NCBI GenBank assembly: GCA_030685015.1
Contig: JAUXWS010000028.1
Coordinates: forward strand, 1-64,000
DNA: 64,000 nucleotides
DNA from: a bacterium
GTDB taxonomy: Bacteria > CAIWAD01
Direction of reading: 5' to 3'
Positions 33,348 through 41,469 of this stretch are shown here, in pieces. A program made the position numbers and the translations under genes. Each line of letters opens with the position of its first letter. Position 1 is the first letter of the stretch. The notes below the pieces were generated by a model. That model worked only from the letters and a program-made list of their open reading frames with translations. It was not told where the DNA came from and did no database searches.

Positions 33348-35129
33348 ATGCGCGAGCACCGCATCGAGGGGATCGGCGTCAGCCCCGGCATCGTCATCGG
33401 CGAGGCCCGCCTGCACGCCCGCCGGCGCATGATGGTCCGGCCGCGGCCCCTGGCCGAGAACCAGGTCGAGGCGGAGCTGCGCTCCTTTGAGAAGGCCATC
33501 GAGAAGTCGCGGAAGAGCATCCAGAAGGTTTCCAAGCAAGTGCGCCACCGCCTGGGCGCCGACTCCGCCAACATCTTCGAGGCCCACCTGCTCATCCTCG
33601 AGGATCCCATGCTCACGGGGCGGGCCCGCGAGTTGATCACCCAGGAGCGCGTCAACGCGGACTTCGCCCTCCTCACCGCCATGAGCGAGATCCAGACCGC
33701 CTTCCGCGACGTCAAGGACGAGTTCTTCCGCCAGCGTCTGAGCGACCTTGAGGACGTGGGACGGCGCCTGATCGAGACGATCCAGAACGCCCGCGTCGGC
33801 CGCCGCGCGGAGCCGCTGGGACCGCACATCCTGGTGGCCGACGACCTCAGCCCCTCGGAAGCGGCCTGCCTGGACACCAAACGCGTGATCGGCCTCATCA
33901 CGGAGAAGGGCAGCCAGACCAGCCACACGGCCATCCTCTGCCGCAGCGTGGGCGTGCCCGCCATCGTGGGGGTGAGCGGCGCCCTGGAGCAGGTGAAAGA
34001 CGGCGACGTCTGCATCCTGGACGGCCATGCCGGCCATGTCCTGGTGGAGCCCGGGCAGGCCGCCATGCTGGACTATTCCGTGCGCCGCCGCACTTTCGCC
34101 ACCTTCCAGCGCGACCTGGACCAGCTGCGCGGGGAGCGGGCCCGCACCCTCGACGGCCATGAGATCGAGCTGTCGGCCAACATCGAGCTGCCCACCGAGC
34201 TGGGCGGGCTGGCCGCGGTGGGCGGGGACGGGATCGGCCTGTTCCGCAGCGAGTACCTCTTCCTGGCGGCGGAGACCATGCCCGGCGAGGAGACCCAGTT
34301 CCGCGAGTACCGCAAGGCGGCCCGCGCCGTCCACCCCCAGCGCGTCATCATCCGCACCTTCGATCTGGGCGGCGACAAGCAGCCGGGCGGCATGCAGTTC
34401 CCCCGCGAGGCCAACCCCTTCCTGGGGTGGCGGGCCATCCGCGTCAGCCTGGACCGCCCGCGCATGTTCCGCACCCAGCTGCGGGCCATCCTGCGGGCCT
34501 CGGTGGAGGGGAACGTCCAACTCATGTTCCCCATGATCAGCGGCCGGGAGGAGCTGCGCCGGGCCCTGGCCGTCCTGGCGCAGGTGAAGGCGGAGCTGGA
34601 CGCCGAGGGCCTGCCCTGGAACCGCGAGATGAAGACGGGAATCATGATCGAGGTGCCATCCGCCGTGCTGGTGGCGGATCAGCTGGCCTCGCTCGTCGAC
34701 TTCTTTTCCATTGGAACCAACGACCTCACCCAGTATACTCTGGCGGTCGACCGCAACAACCACAACGTGGCCCACCTCTACCGCAGCATGCACCCGGCCG
34801 TCCTGCGCGGCATCCGCATGACCGTGGAAGCGGCCCGGCGGGCGGGAATCTGGGTGGGCTGCTGCGGCGAGCTGGCCGGGGATCCGGCCGCGCTCATGCT
34901 GCTGTTGGGACTGGGGCTGGACGAGTTGTCGGTCAGCCCGGTCATCCTGCCGGAGATCAAGCTGCTGGTCCGCTCCCTTCGCCTGGAGGACTGCCGGACC
35001 TTCACCGACCGCGTGATGGGCCTGGGCGACGCCGACGAGATCCAGGCCGCCTGCGACGAGGCCTTGCGCGCCCAATTTGGAGACTTGCCGCTCTGGCGGC
35101 CCGCCGCGCCCAAGGGCGACAATCGCTGA
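33348..35129 (+). CDS. ptsI: PTS enzyme I (PEP-protein phosphotransferase)
   Basis: The product has 593 residues. The phosphorylated His is at about residue 193 in GSQTSHTAILCRSVGVPAIVG. PEP-binding signatures follow: GIGLFRSEYLF, RTFDLGGDKQPG, FSIGTNDLTQYTLAVDR and the C-terminal Cys region WVGCCGELAGDP. The enzyme transfers phosphate from PEP to HPr His15. AGGGGA precedes the ATG. It lies about 150 bases after ptsH, separated by hairpins. With EIIC and EIID but no EIIA/B nearby, it may feed a mannose-type permease encoded partly elsewhere or a regulatory PTS branch. Confidence 0.96.
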   Translation: MREHRIEGIGVSPGIVIGEARLHARRRMMVRPRPLAENQVEAELRSFEKAIEKSRKSIQKVSKQVRHRLGADSANIFEAHLLILEDPMLTGRARELITQERVNADFALLTAMSEIQTAFRDVKDEFFRQRLSDLEDVGRRLIETIQNARVGRRAEPLGPHILVADDLSPSEAACLDTKRVIGLITEKGSQTSHTAILCRSVGVPAIVGVSGALEQVKDGDVCILDGHAGHVLVEPGQAAMLDYSVRRRTFATFQRDLDQLRGERARTLDGHEIELSANIELPTELGGLAAVGGDGIGLFRSEYLFLAAETMPGEETQFREYRKAARAVHPQRVIIRTFDLGGDKQPGGMQFPREANPFLGWRAIRVSLDRPRMFRTQLRAILRASVEGNVQLMFPMISGREELRRALAVLAQVKAELDAEGLPWNREMKTGIMIEVPSAVLVADQLASLVDFFSIGTNDLTQYTLAVDRNNHNVAHLYRSMHPAVLRGIRMTVEAARRAGIWVGCCGELAGDPAALMLLLGLGLDELSVSPVILPEIKLLVRSLRLEDCRTFTDRVMGLGDADEIQAACDEALRAQFGDLPLWRPAAPKGDNR

Positions 35130-35131
35130 TC

Positions 35132-38083
35132 ATGCCGCACCTGCTCATCCTCCTCCTTGTCGGGTTGCTGACTGCCATCGGGCTGCACGCCCAGGAAGCC
35201 TGCCAGGCCCCCATCATCCTGCAGGCCACCACCAACCAGAACCAGGCCCTGCTTCGCTGGAAGCCGGCCTGGGACCAGACGGCCTGGCGCGTGCAAAGCG
35301 CCACGCAGGCCGACTTCACCGATTCCACGAACCTGGGCACCGCCCTGGCCCCCGCCTGGAACTGGCAGTTGCTGGCCGGCGAGCCGAGCCGCTTCTTCCG
35401 GGTGCAGGCGGTGGACGGCCCGCCCTTGCCCGTGGAGACGCCCATCGAGACCTTCGAGTGGATGCCACCCCTTCACTCCTGGCCGGGTGAGGATCTGGCC
35501 CCCGAGGACTGGGAACAGGATTTCCAGCAAGCGGCGGAAGGGCAGGCCAGCCTGCGCCTCTTCGGCAACACGGTCAAGGCGCAGTGGCTGGGCGGACCGC
35601 GGCTGGACTTCGGCGAGACCTGGAGCGTGGCGACGCGCGTCTCCGGCGTGGCCGACCGGCAGATGATCGGCTTCGCCGACAGCGTCAACGTGATGTGGTA
35701 CGTGCTGTGGGGACAGCGCGGCGGCTACGGCGACACCCCCGGCCAGTCCGGGCAGATCGAGGTGAGCTGCTACCAGGGCTGGTTCCCGCAGGACCAGTGG
35801 GTGGAGGCCCTGCTGCCGCTGGGCCAGGACTGGCAGGGCAAGTTCGGCTACCTGCCGCGCCTTTGCCGCGTGCTGTGGGCCAACGAGAGCGACACGGCCG
35901 CCGGCCAGGTCTGGTTCGACAATCTGCGCCGCGTGGACCCCGCCGCCGCCGCGCCCGTGTCCGCCCCGCTGGCCGATGTGCTGGGCCAGACCGGGGACTC
36001 GCTGCAGGTGCGGTTGAGGAATGCCCAGGCGCTGGAGGGGCAAAGCCAGACCTGGAGCCTGGGGGACGGCCGCCGCCTCGCCGGCGACGACCTGACGGTC
36101 AACCTGCTGGCCGCCCGCGACCATCGCATCTCCCTGCTGGTGGAATCCGCCGATGGGCGCTGGGACGCCGCCTCGGCGGTGGTGGAGGGGGGCGGGTCGC
36201 CGCGGCGGGTGACGCTGGCCTTCGGTGGCGACGTGATGACGGCCCGCGCCTACGAGGCGGCGGGAGGCATCATTCCCACCCAGGGCGTGGACGCCATCTT
36301 CGACTCCATCCGCGCCGAGCTGCAGGCCGTGGACCTTGCCCTGGTCAATCTGGAATGCCCCTATACCACGGCCACAACCCGCCATCCCACCAAGAGCATC
36401 GCCTTCAAGAGCCAGCCCCAGAACCTGATCGGCGTGATCAACGCCGGGGTGGACCAGGTCAGCCTGGCCAACAACCATGTCTTCGACTACATGGAGGGCG
36501 GCATGCTGGAGACGATGGCCCTCCTTGACGGCCATGGCCTGCCCTGGACCGGATCCGGCCTGAACTCCATCCGCGCCCGGCGGCCTTCCTTGCTCTCCGC
36601 CGACGGACTGGGCATCGGCGTGGCCGCCTTCTGCGACCGCACGGGCAACTACAACAACGCCCAGCCCTACCTGGACGCCGGCCTCTCGCGACCCGGCTTC
36701 TCCCTGTGGAGCCGCGGCGACATGCAGGCCGTGCTGCCCGCCCTGACCGACGCCTTCGATCTCGTCGTCCTCCAGGTCCATTCCGGCAACGAGTACTCGA
36801 CCCAACCCAGCGGCAGCATGACGCAGGTGCTGGAAGCCACGGGTGAGGACCGCCCGGCGCTGCCTCCCGTGGACGGGGCCGCCCTCCAGGCCGAGGAGGG
36901 CCTGCCCCACAATCCCGAGGAGCGCGGCCTCTTCGCCCGCGAACTTCTGCCCGACCAGACGGAGCGCGCCCTGCGCCGCGAGGCGGTGGATCTGGGGGCC
37001 CGCCTCGTCATCACCCACCATCCCCACATCGTGCAGGGCTTCGAGGTCTATCACGACGGATTGATCGCCCACAGCCTGGGCAACCTCGTGATGGACCTGA
37101 GCTACCAGGAGACGATGCCCAGCGTGCTGCTGGGAGTGGCGGACGACGGCCAGGCCCTGCAATCGGCCTGGGTGACGCCCGTCTTCATCGAGAACTACAA
37201 GCCGCGCGTCTGCCGCGGCGAGACGGCCACGCTCCTGCTGGACCACGTGGCCCGCATCTCGCGGCCCTTCCATACCTGGGTGCTGGAACAGCCTGGCGCG
37301 GGCAAGGCCTGGATCGCCCTCGACACCCTGGCCCTGCAGTTCACGACCGCCACCGGCGAGGAGACGCTGCCCCTGGAACTGCGCTCCGGCTGGTACACCA
37401 GTCCGCCCCTGCGCCTCTCCGGCGAGGGCGAGCTGGCCCAGCTGCGCCTGCTCAGCGCGGCCACGGGCGCCCAGATCCGTCTGGGGCGCGACCAGTGCTG
37501 GTGGGGCAACATGGAGGACGAGGGCGCCGGGCTGTGGGACATCAATTCGGCGCAGGAGGGCTTCGTCACGGACATGGCGCGGCGCGGGGCCCGCTCCCTG
37601 CGCATCACCGAGAGCGGCGGGGCCAGCAACTACGTCTACTACACGGTGCGCGCCCCGCTGGATCTGGTCGCCTCGTGGAGCCTGCTCGGCTGGCTGCGCA
37701 CGCAGAACGCCTCCAGCGCCGACCTGCAGATCCGCTACTACAACACGCGCAGCTCCAACCTGTTGAGCTCGGCCACCCTGCCCACCGTCAGCGGCACGGC
37801 GGAGTGGACCCGCGTCTGGCAGGATCTCAGCCCGCCCACGGGGGCGAACTTCTACCAGTTGCGGCTGGGCCTGACGGCGTCCGCCGCGGCCTCCACCGCC
37901 TGGTTCGACGATGTCTCGCTGGTGGAGTGGGATGCCTGGCAGGGGATGGCCAGCCAGGTGAACTTGCCCCTGCGTGTGCCCAACGATCTGCAGTGGGTCC
38001 AGTTGCGGGTGCCCGCCGCCGCCGCCTCGTTGCTGTTGGAGTGGACGCGCCAGACCTGCGGCAATCCGCCGGCCGGACTGTGA
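35132..38083 (+). CDS. Exported CapA-family phosphoesterase with extra beta domains
   Basis: The product has 983 residues. A signal peptide leads to an Fn3-like region (about 25-105) and a beta-rich module (about 110-270). The CapA/PgsA-type metallophosphoesterase domain (about 365-720) shows LAFGGDVMTARAYE, LVNLECPY, LANNHVFDY, LGARLVITHHPHIVQGFEVY and AHSLGNLVMDL. Two further beta-sandwich-like regions follow (about 780-983), one resembling carbohydrate-binding modules (GARSLRITESGGASNYVYY). CapA proteins act in polyglutamate capsule or cell-surface polymer metabolism, but most are uncharacterised. The ATG is two bases after the ptsI stop; no capsule genes are near. Confidence 0.82.
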   Translation: MPHLLILLLVGLLTAIGLHAQEACQAPIILQATTNQNQALLRWKPAWDQTAWRVQSATQADFTDSTNLGTALAPAWNWQLLAGEPSRFFRVQAVDGPPLPVETPIETFEWMPPLHSWPGEDLAPEDWEQDFQQAAEGQASLRLFGNTVKAQWLGGPRLDFGETWSVATRVSGVADRQMIGFADSVNVMWYVLWGQRGGYGDTPGQSGQIEVSCYQGWFPQDQWVEALLPLGQDWQGKFGYLPRLCRVLWANESDTAAGQVWFDNLRRVDPAAAAPVSAPLADVLGQTGDSLQVRLRNAQALEGQSQTWSLGDGRRLAGDDLTVNLLAARDHRISLLVESADGRWDAASAVVEGGGSPRRVTLAFGGDVMTARAYEAAGGIIPTQGVDAIFDSIRAELQAVDLALVNLECPYTTATTRHPTKSIAFKSQPQNLIGVINAGVDQVSLANNHVFDYMEGGMLETMALLDGHGLPWTGSGLNSIRARRPSLLSADGLGIGVAAFCDRTGNYNNAQPYLDAGLSRPGFSLWSRGDMQAVLPALTDAFDLVVLQVHSGNEYSTQPSGSMTQVLEATGEDRPALPPVDGAALQAEEGLPHNPEERGLFARELLPDQTERALRREAVDLGARLVITHHPHIVQGFEVYHDGLIAHSLGNLVMDLSYQETMPSVLLGVADDGQALQSAWVTPVFIENYKPRVCRGETATLLLDHVARISRPFHTWVLEQPGAGKAWIALDTLALQFTTATGEETLPLELRSGWYTSPPLRLSGEGELAQLRLLSAATGAQIRLGRDQCWWGNMEDEGAGLWDINSAQEGFVTDMARRGARSLRITESGGASNYVYYTVRAPLDLVASWSLLGWLRTQNASSADLQIRYYNTRSSNLLSSATLPTVSGTAEWTRVWQDLSPPTGANFYQLRLGLTASAAASTAWFDDVSLVEWDAWQGMASQVNLPLRVPNDLQWVQLRVPAAAASLLLEWTRQTCGNPPAGL

Positions 38084-38180
38084 CCCCTTCCCCCTCCCAG
38101 GGGGAAGGCCGGGATGGGGGTTCATGCTGACCGGCGCAGTCCCCTTCCCCCTGCCAGGGGGAAGGCCGGGAAGGGGGTCC
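38084..38180 (+). repeat. Two tandem palindromic repeats, copies B and C
   Basis: Copy B (38084-38123) and copy C (38141-38180) each have CCCCTTCCCCCT-(C/G)CCAGGGGGAAGGCC followed by a GGGGG run. They begin directly after the stop codon of the CapA gene and lie before the 3' end of the DinB-like gene. Copy B is nearly identical to the copy inside mod. They could form a transcript-end structure between the two converging genes. Confidence 0.85.
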
Positions 38181-38197
38181 TTCCCTGCACAGAGCCG

Positions 38198-38674
38198 TCA
38201 GACCACGCCCTTGAGCCCCAGCAGACGGCGGATCGCCCCCAGCTGGCCCACGTGATACAGGGCGTGGACGAGCACGAACATGGCGGACTGGGCCTGGTTG
38301 GCGATGCCCAGCCGGTTCTCCCCCACGGGAGCCTGCCATTCCTCCTGGCCGCGGCCCATCCACAGGGCGCGCAGGGCGGCCAAGCCCTCCTCATGGCGCA
38401 GGAGCAGGGTGTCGGGGTCGGGCCAGTCCTCGGGCCGCTCTTCGACAGGGGCGCCGTAGTCCAGGGCCTTGTCCAGTTCCGTCCCAAAGACGATCTCCCG
38501 GCCCGTCTCCTGGTTCAGGCTGAGCGCCAGGTGGGCCAGGATCCAGTGTCCGCTGTGCAATTCCCCGCCCGGACGCGCCTTCCAGTGCGCCTCGTTGAAG
38601 TCCCGCGTGTACATCTTCAGCAGCATGTCCAGCTTGTCCAGGCCGAACAGCAGGGTGGTGGCAGGTTCACTCAT
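38198..38674 (-). CDS. DinB-superfamily protein
   Basis: The product has 158 residues, predicted as a four-helix bundle. The conserved His ligands expected for DinB/YfiT metal sites are readable at ELHSGHWILAHLAL and in the C-terminal HALYHVGQLGAIRRLLG. It belongs to the broad DinB superfamily, whose members include thiol-dependent transferases and many of unknown role. A GGAGGAG ribosome binding site precedes the ATG at 38674. It stands alone on the minus strand, convergent with the CapA gene. No substrate can be proposed. Confidence 0.8.
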   Translation of the reverse strand: MSEPATTLLFGLDKLDMLLKMYTRDFNEAHWKARPGGELHSGHWILAHLALSLNQETGREIVFGTELDKALDYGAPVEERPEDWPDPDTLLLRHEEGLAALRALWMGRGQEEWQAPVGENRLGIANQAQSAMFVLVHALYHVGQLGAIRRLLGLKGVV

Positions 38675-38820
38675 GAGGCTCCTCCTGGTGATGGCCGGGA
38701 CAACTTAGTACCTTCGCCCACCGTCATGGCATCGGTGTCAGGTATCGATACGACCACCCGATCACGCGACTACATGGCCCCCCGGGGCATTCGACATCAC
38801 GGCATGGTAAGGAGGATCTT

Positions 38821-39846
38821 ATGGCGCGCGTCATGCTTTTTGTGGATGGAACCTGGCTCTACCAGAACATGTCCCGGCTGCTCAACTACACCGAGGACCG
38901 CAACTACCAGGTCGATTTCCTCAAGCTGCCCCACGTCATCATCTCGGAGCTGAGGGAGCAGACCCCCGGCGTCTCCTACGAGTTCGTGCGCGGCTTCGTG
39001 TTCGGCGCCTACCCCGTCAAGGTGGACCCGCTGGACGAGACCCTGTCCCTGCGCCAGCGGGATTTCTACCTGCGCCTGCGGGAGGAGTCCTACTATCACG
39101 TGGAGACCTACCCGGTCAACTTCAAGGGAAGGCGCATCCGCCGCAGCGACCGTGATCCGGGCGATCCCTTCCATCCGCGGGAGTCCCAGGGCGCCATCAG
39201 CCTGGCCGCCTCGGCCCTGCACCACTGCTACATGGACGCCTGCGACGTCTTCATCTTCCTCATCGGGGACCGTGATTACAAGCCGGCCATCCGCGCCATC
39301 CGCCGCATGGGCCGCCGCACCGCCATCGTCAGCATCCAGAACGCCTGCACGCCGGAGTTCGCCACCCCGGAGGACCGCACCCAGGTCGCCGATTTCGACA
39401 CGATCTGGATGGACGAGATGGTGGCCGCCATCCAACTGGTCCGCCAGCCCCACATGCTGGAGTGCCAGGGTCCGGACCACGCCGGCGATCGCATGACCTG
39501 GACCACCTACTATCCGCGTCCAGGCCAGCGCTTCTTCTGCGACGACTGCCGCTCCCGCTTCGAGGAACAGCGCGAAGCCCAGGCCTCCAGTTACGTGGAC
39601 GAGCGGGATCGCGCCGTGGAGGCGGGGGAACTGACCTTCGGCCACGTGAAAACGCTGAAGCTGGACAAAGGCTTTGGCTTTGTCACCTCCGACGCCGGCT
39701 ACGACTACTTTTTCCACTTCTCGGATCTCGGACAGGGGGTGGACTTCAGCGATGAGCTGCTCGGCCAGGCCGTGAGTTTCTACATCGTGCGCGATCCCAC
39801 CGATGAGAAGGCGGGCGCAGCCACCGAGGTGCGCGTCGTCTCCTGA
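38821..39846 (+). CDS. NYN (PIN-like) ribonuclease domain fused to cold-shock domain
   Basis: The product has 341 residues. The N-terminal NYN domain (about 1-200) shows VMLFVDGTWLYQN and CDVFIFLIGDRDYKPAIRAIRRMG, with the Asp residues expected at a PIN-type metal site. A short FFCDDCRSRF segment (about 239-248) has a single Cys pair. The C-terminal domain (about 273-341) is a cold-shock/OB fold with GHVKTLKLDKGFGFVTSD and YDYFFHFSDL, which contain the two RNP motifs. The combination suggests an RNA-binding ribonuclease. A very strong AAGGAGGA ribosome binding site precedes the ATG. It stands alone. Confidence 0.85.
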   Translation: MARVMLFVDGTWLYQNMSRLLNYTEDRNYQVDFLKLPHVIISELREQTPGVSYEFVRGFVFGAYPVKVDPLDETLSLRQRDFYLRLREESYYHVETYPVNFKGRRIRRSDRDPGDPFHPRESQGAISLAASALHHCYMDACDVFIFLIGDRDYKPAIRAIRRMGRRTAIVSIQNACTPEFATPEDRTQVADFDTIWMDEMVAAIQLVRQPHMLECQGPDHAGDRMTWTTYYPRPGQRFFCDDCRSRFEEQREAQASSYVDERDRAVEAGELTFGHVKTLKLDKGFGFVTSDAGYDYFFHFSDLGQGVDFSDELLGQAVSFYIVRDPTDEKAGAATEVRVVS

Positions 39847-40609
39847 GCCGACTTGTGTTCTCCATCCACCCACCATGCCAGCACTGCTGGCGCAGGGCTT
39901 TTCCGCGCTGACGCGCGGTGGTTCCCACTTTCTTTTCGCCAAAAGAAAGTGGGGCAAAGAAAAGGCTCGCAGACCCTGACCGGCGGTGTGTGTGACACGC
40001 GCGGGGTCGCGCGTGTCAGGACTTCTTGGTCACCATCTCTTCGGCCTCTGCGCGCGCATACGCTCAGACGCCGCGCTGCGCGCGACGTCCCGGCGTGGCG
40101 CGCGCAACGAGGCCGAAAACAAGGCACAAGACAACGCAGCGTCGCTTCGTCCAGGACGGTTGGGTTGCTTTATGGAGAAGCCGAAGGCTGAACCAACTGC
40201 CATGGTGTCCGCATCAGGTGATAGGGCCCTCTGTCCGACGGCGGCCGTGAGGCCGCCCAGTTAGGGCCCTGAGTGCCTTGGAGAGGGCTTTCTTTGGGCA
40301 CCTTTCTTTCGCCCGTGAAAGAAAGGTGCAAGAGCGCGGCGCTGGCGACGCATCAGAAGTGCCCGGGCGGTGAACCCCCATCCCGGCCTTCCCCCTGGCA
40401 GGGGGAAGGAGCCCGAAGAGCAGTGGTGAAGCCCCATTCCGGCCATTTCACTGAGAGGGTGCAAGAGCCTGTCCTGGCAGCGGGAAGGAGTCCATTCCGG
40501 CAATGGGGGAGAGGGCGTCGTCTGCGTCGCTTGACGGGAATCGACACTTGTTTGACACTCGCCGGACCCTCGCGCCCAACCTTGTCTCCGTCATGACAAG
40601 GAGGGACTG
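39847..40609. other. Hairpin-rich 763-bp intergenic block
   Basis: No gene is supported; short frames here lack ribosome binding sites and show repeat-like translations. Visible structures are a 13-bp stem CCCACTTTCTTTT / AAAAGAAAGTGGG (39924-39936, 39941-39953), a 10-bp stem TGACACGCGC / GCGCGTGTCA (39993-40002, 40009-40018), GGCGGCC / GGCCGCC near 40240-40257 between two copies of TAGGGCCCT, and a second 13-bp stem GCACCTTTCTTTC / GAAAGAAAGGTGC (40298-40310, 40317-40329). Palindromic repeat copy D follows at 40372-40410. The strong ribosome binding site of the next gene is at about 40600. Confidence 0.75.
40372..40410 (-). repeat. Palindromic repeat copy D
   Basis: This is an inverted copy of the element at 38084 and 38141 and inside mod: AACCCCCATCCCGGCCTTCC followed by CCCTGGCAGGGGGAAGG. 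Two looser relatives (GCCCCATTCCGGCC at 40431 and CCATTCCGGCAATGG near 40492) lie just downstream. Confidence 0.85.
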
Positions 40610-41458
40610 ATGCGCTGGCATTTGCTCTTGGTGTTGGCGGGCGCCGGCCTGTTGGCCGGCTGTTCGGATTCGGACGACACAGGGAACGGCTCCAGCCTGG
40701 CCACCTTGCGTGGGACGGTCACGCTGCACGGCAACTGGCCGACGGAGGGCAACATCCAGGTCTCCCTCTTCTCGACCTGGCACAGCAATCTGCCCGTCAA
40801 CATCGCCCCCCAGGGGCCGCCCGACTTCCACACCGCGGCGCTAGGCAGTCCCAACCCGGCCGCCACCGTGCATCAGGTCGCGTTCGAGATCCCCGACATC
40901 AATCCGGGCTCCTACCCCAGTCTGGTGGTGGGCTGGCGCAACGGCGGACAAATGGGCCTGGATGAGCCGGTGCTCGGGCTCTATGGCGGCGACTTCGCGG
41001 TGGGCGACTCCCTCCCCGAGGTGGTCGTCCTCACGGCCGGCCAGGAGCTGGAGCTGGACTTTGTCGGATACCTGGACCGCATCCCGGCTCCCGTGATCCT
41101 GCAGCCGGGCCAGATCGAAGGCGCCGTGCAATTCACCGACGCCTGGCCCACGGCCTTTAACAGCGTCTTCGTCATCCTCATGGCCAGCGCCAATCCCGGG
41201 GTGCCCTCCATGCCCCTGGCCATGGAGATGATCAGCGCCTCTGATCCGGGCTTCCTGCTCACCGTCCAGTTCGCCGGCACCCTCAACGCACATCTGGCCG
41301 TCTATGGCTATCCCTACGGCTCCGACCCTGCCTCCGCCTTCTTCGGTGGCCACGGCTGGGACTGGAGCGCCGCCACGCCGGCGCTCACGCCCATTGTGCT
41401 GGAGGAGGACCAGAGCGGCGTGGGCAACCTGATTCTCACCTGTCGCAGCGGGGAGTGA
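40610..41458 (+). CDS. Lipoprotein of unknown function, partner of TonB receptor
   Basis: The product has 282 residues with a signal peptide and lipobox LLAGC followed by an acidic SDSDDTGNGSS linker. The rest is beta-rich with two related halves (LRGTVTLHGNWPTEGNIQVSL at about 32-52 and IEGAVQFTDAWPTAFNSVFVIL at about 166-187), suggesting an internal duplication of an immunoglobulin-like module. I do not recognise a named family. A strong AGGAGG precedes the ATG. The TonB receptor follows directly, so it is likely a surface or periplasmic partner in uptake of the same compound. Confidence 0.75.
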   Translation: MRWHLLLVLAGAGLLAGCSDSDDTGNGSSLATLRGTVTLHGNWPTEGNIQVSLFSTWHSNLPVNIAPQGPPDFHTAALGSPNPAATVHQVAFEIPDINPGSYPSLVVGWRNGGQMGLDEPVLGLYGGDFAVGDSLPEVVVLTAGQELELDFVGYLDRIPAPVILQPGQIEGAVQFTDAWPTAFNSVFVILMASANPGVPSMPLAMEMISASDPGFLLTVQFAGTLNAHLAVYGYPYGSDPASAFFGGHGWDWSAATPALTPIVLEEDQSGVGNLILTCRSGE

Positions 41459-41469
41459 GAGCGTCGGGC

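Noticed and set aside
34427-35131. In-frame 5' extension of the CapA gene into ptsI
   Set aside because: The ptsI frame is real over this stretch; the CapA protein has a signal peptide starting at 35132.
38084-38180. Two-unit repeat read as a possible CRISPR start
   Set aside because: Only two copies with a 17-base spacer, no array, no cas genes, and the same unit is dispersed singly elsewhere.
39853-40264. Small frames in the 40-kb intergenic block
   Set aside because: They translate hairpins and repeats, overlap each other in several frames and lack ribosome binding sites.
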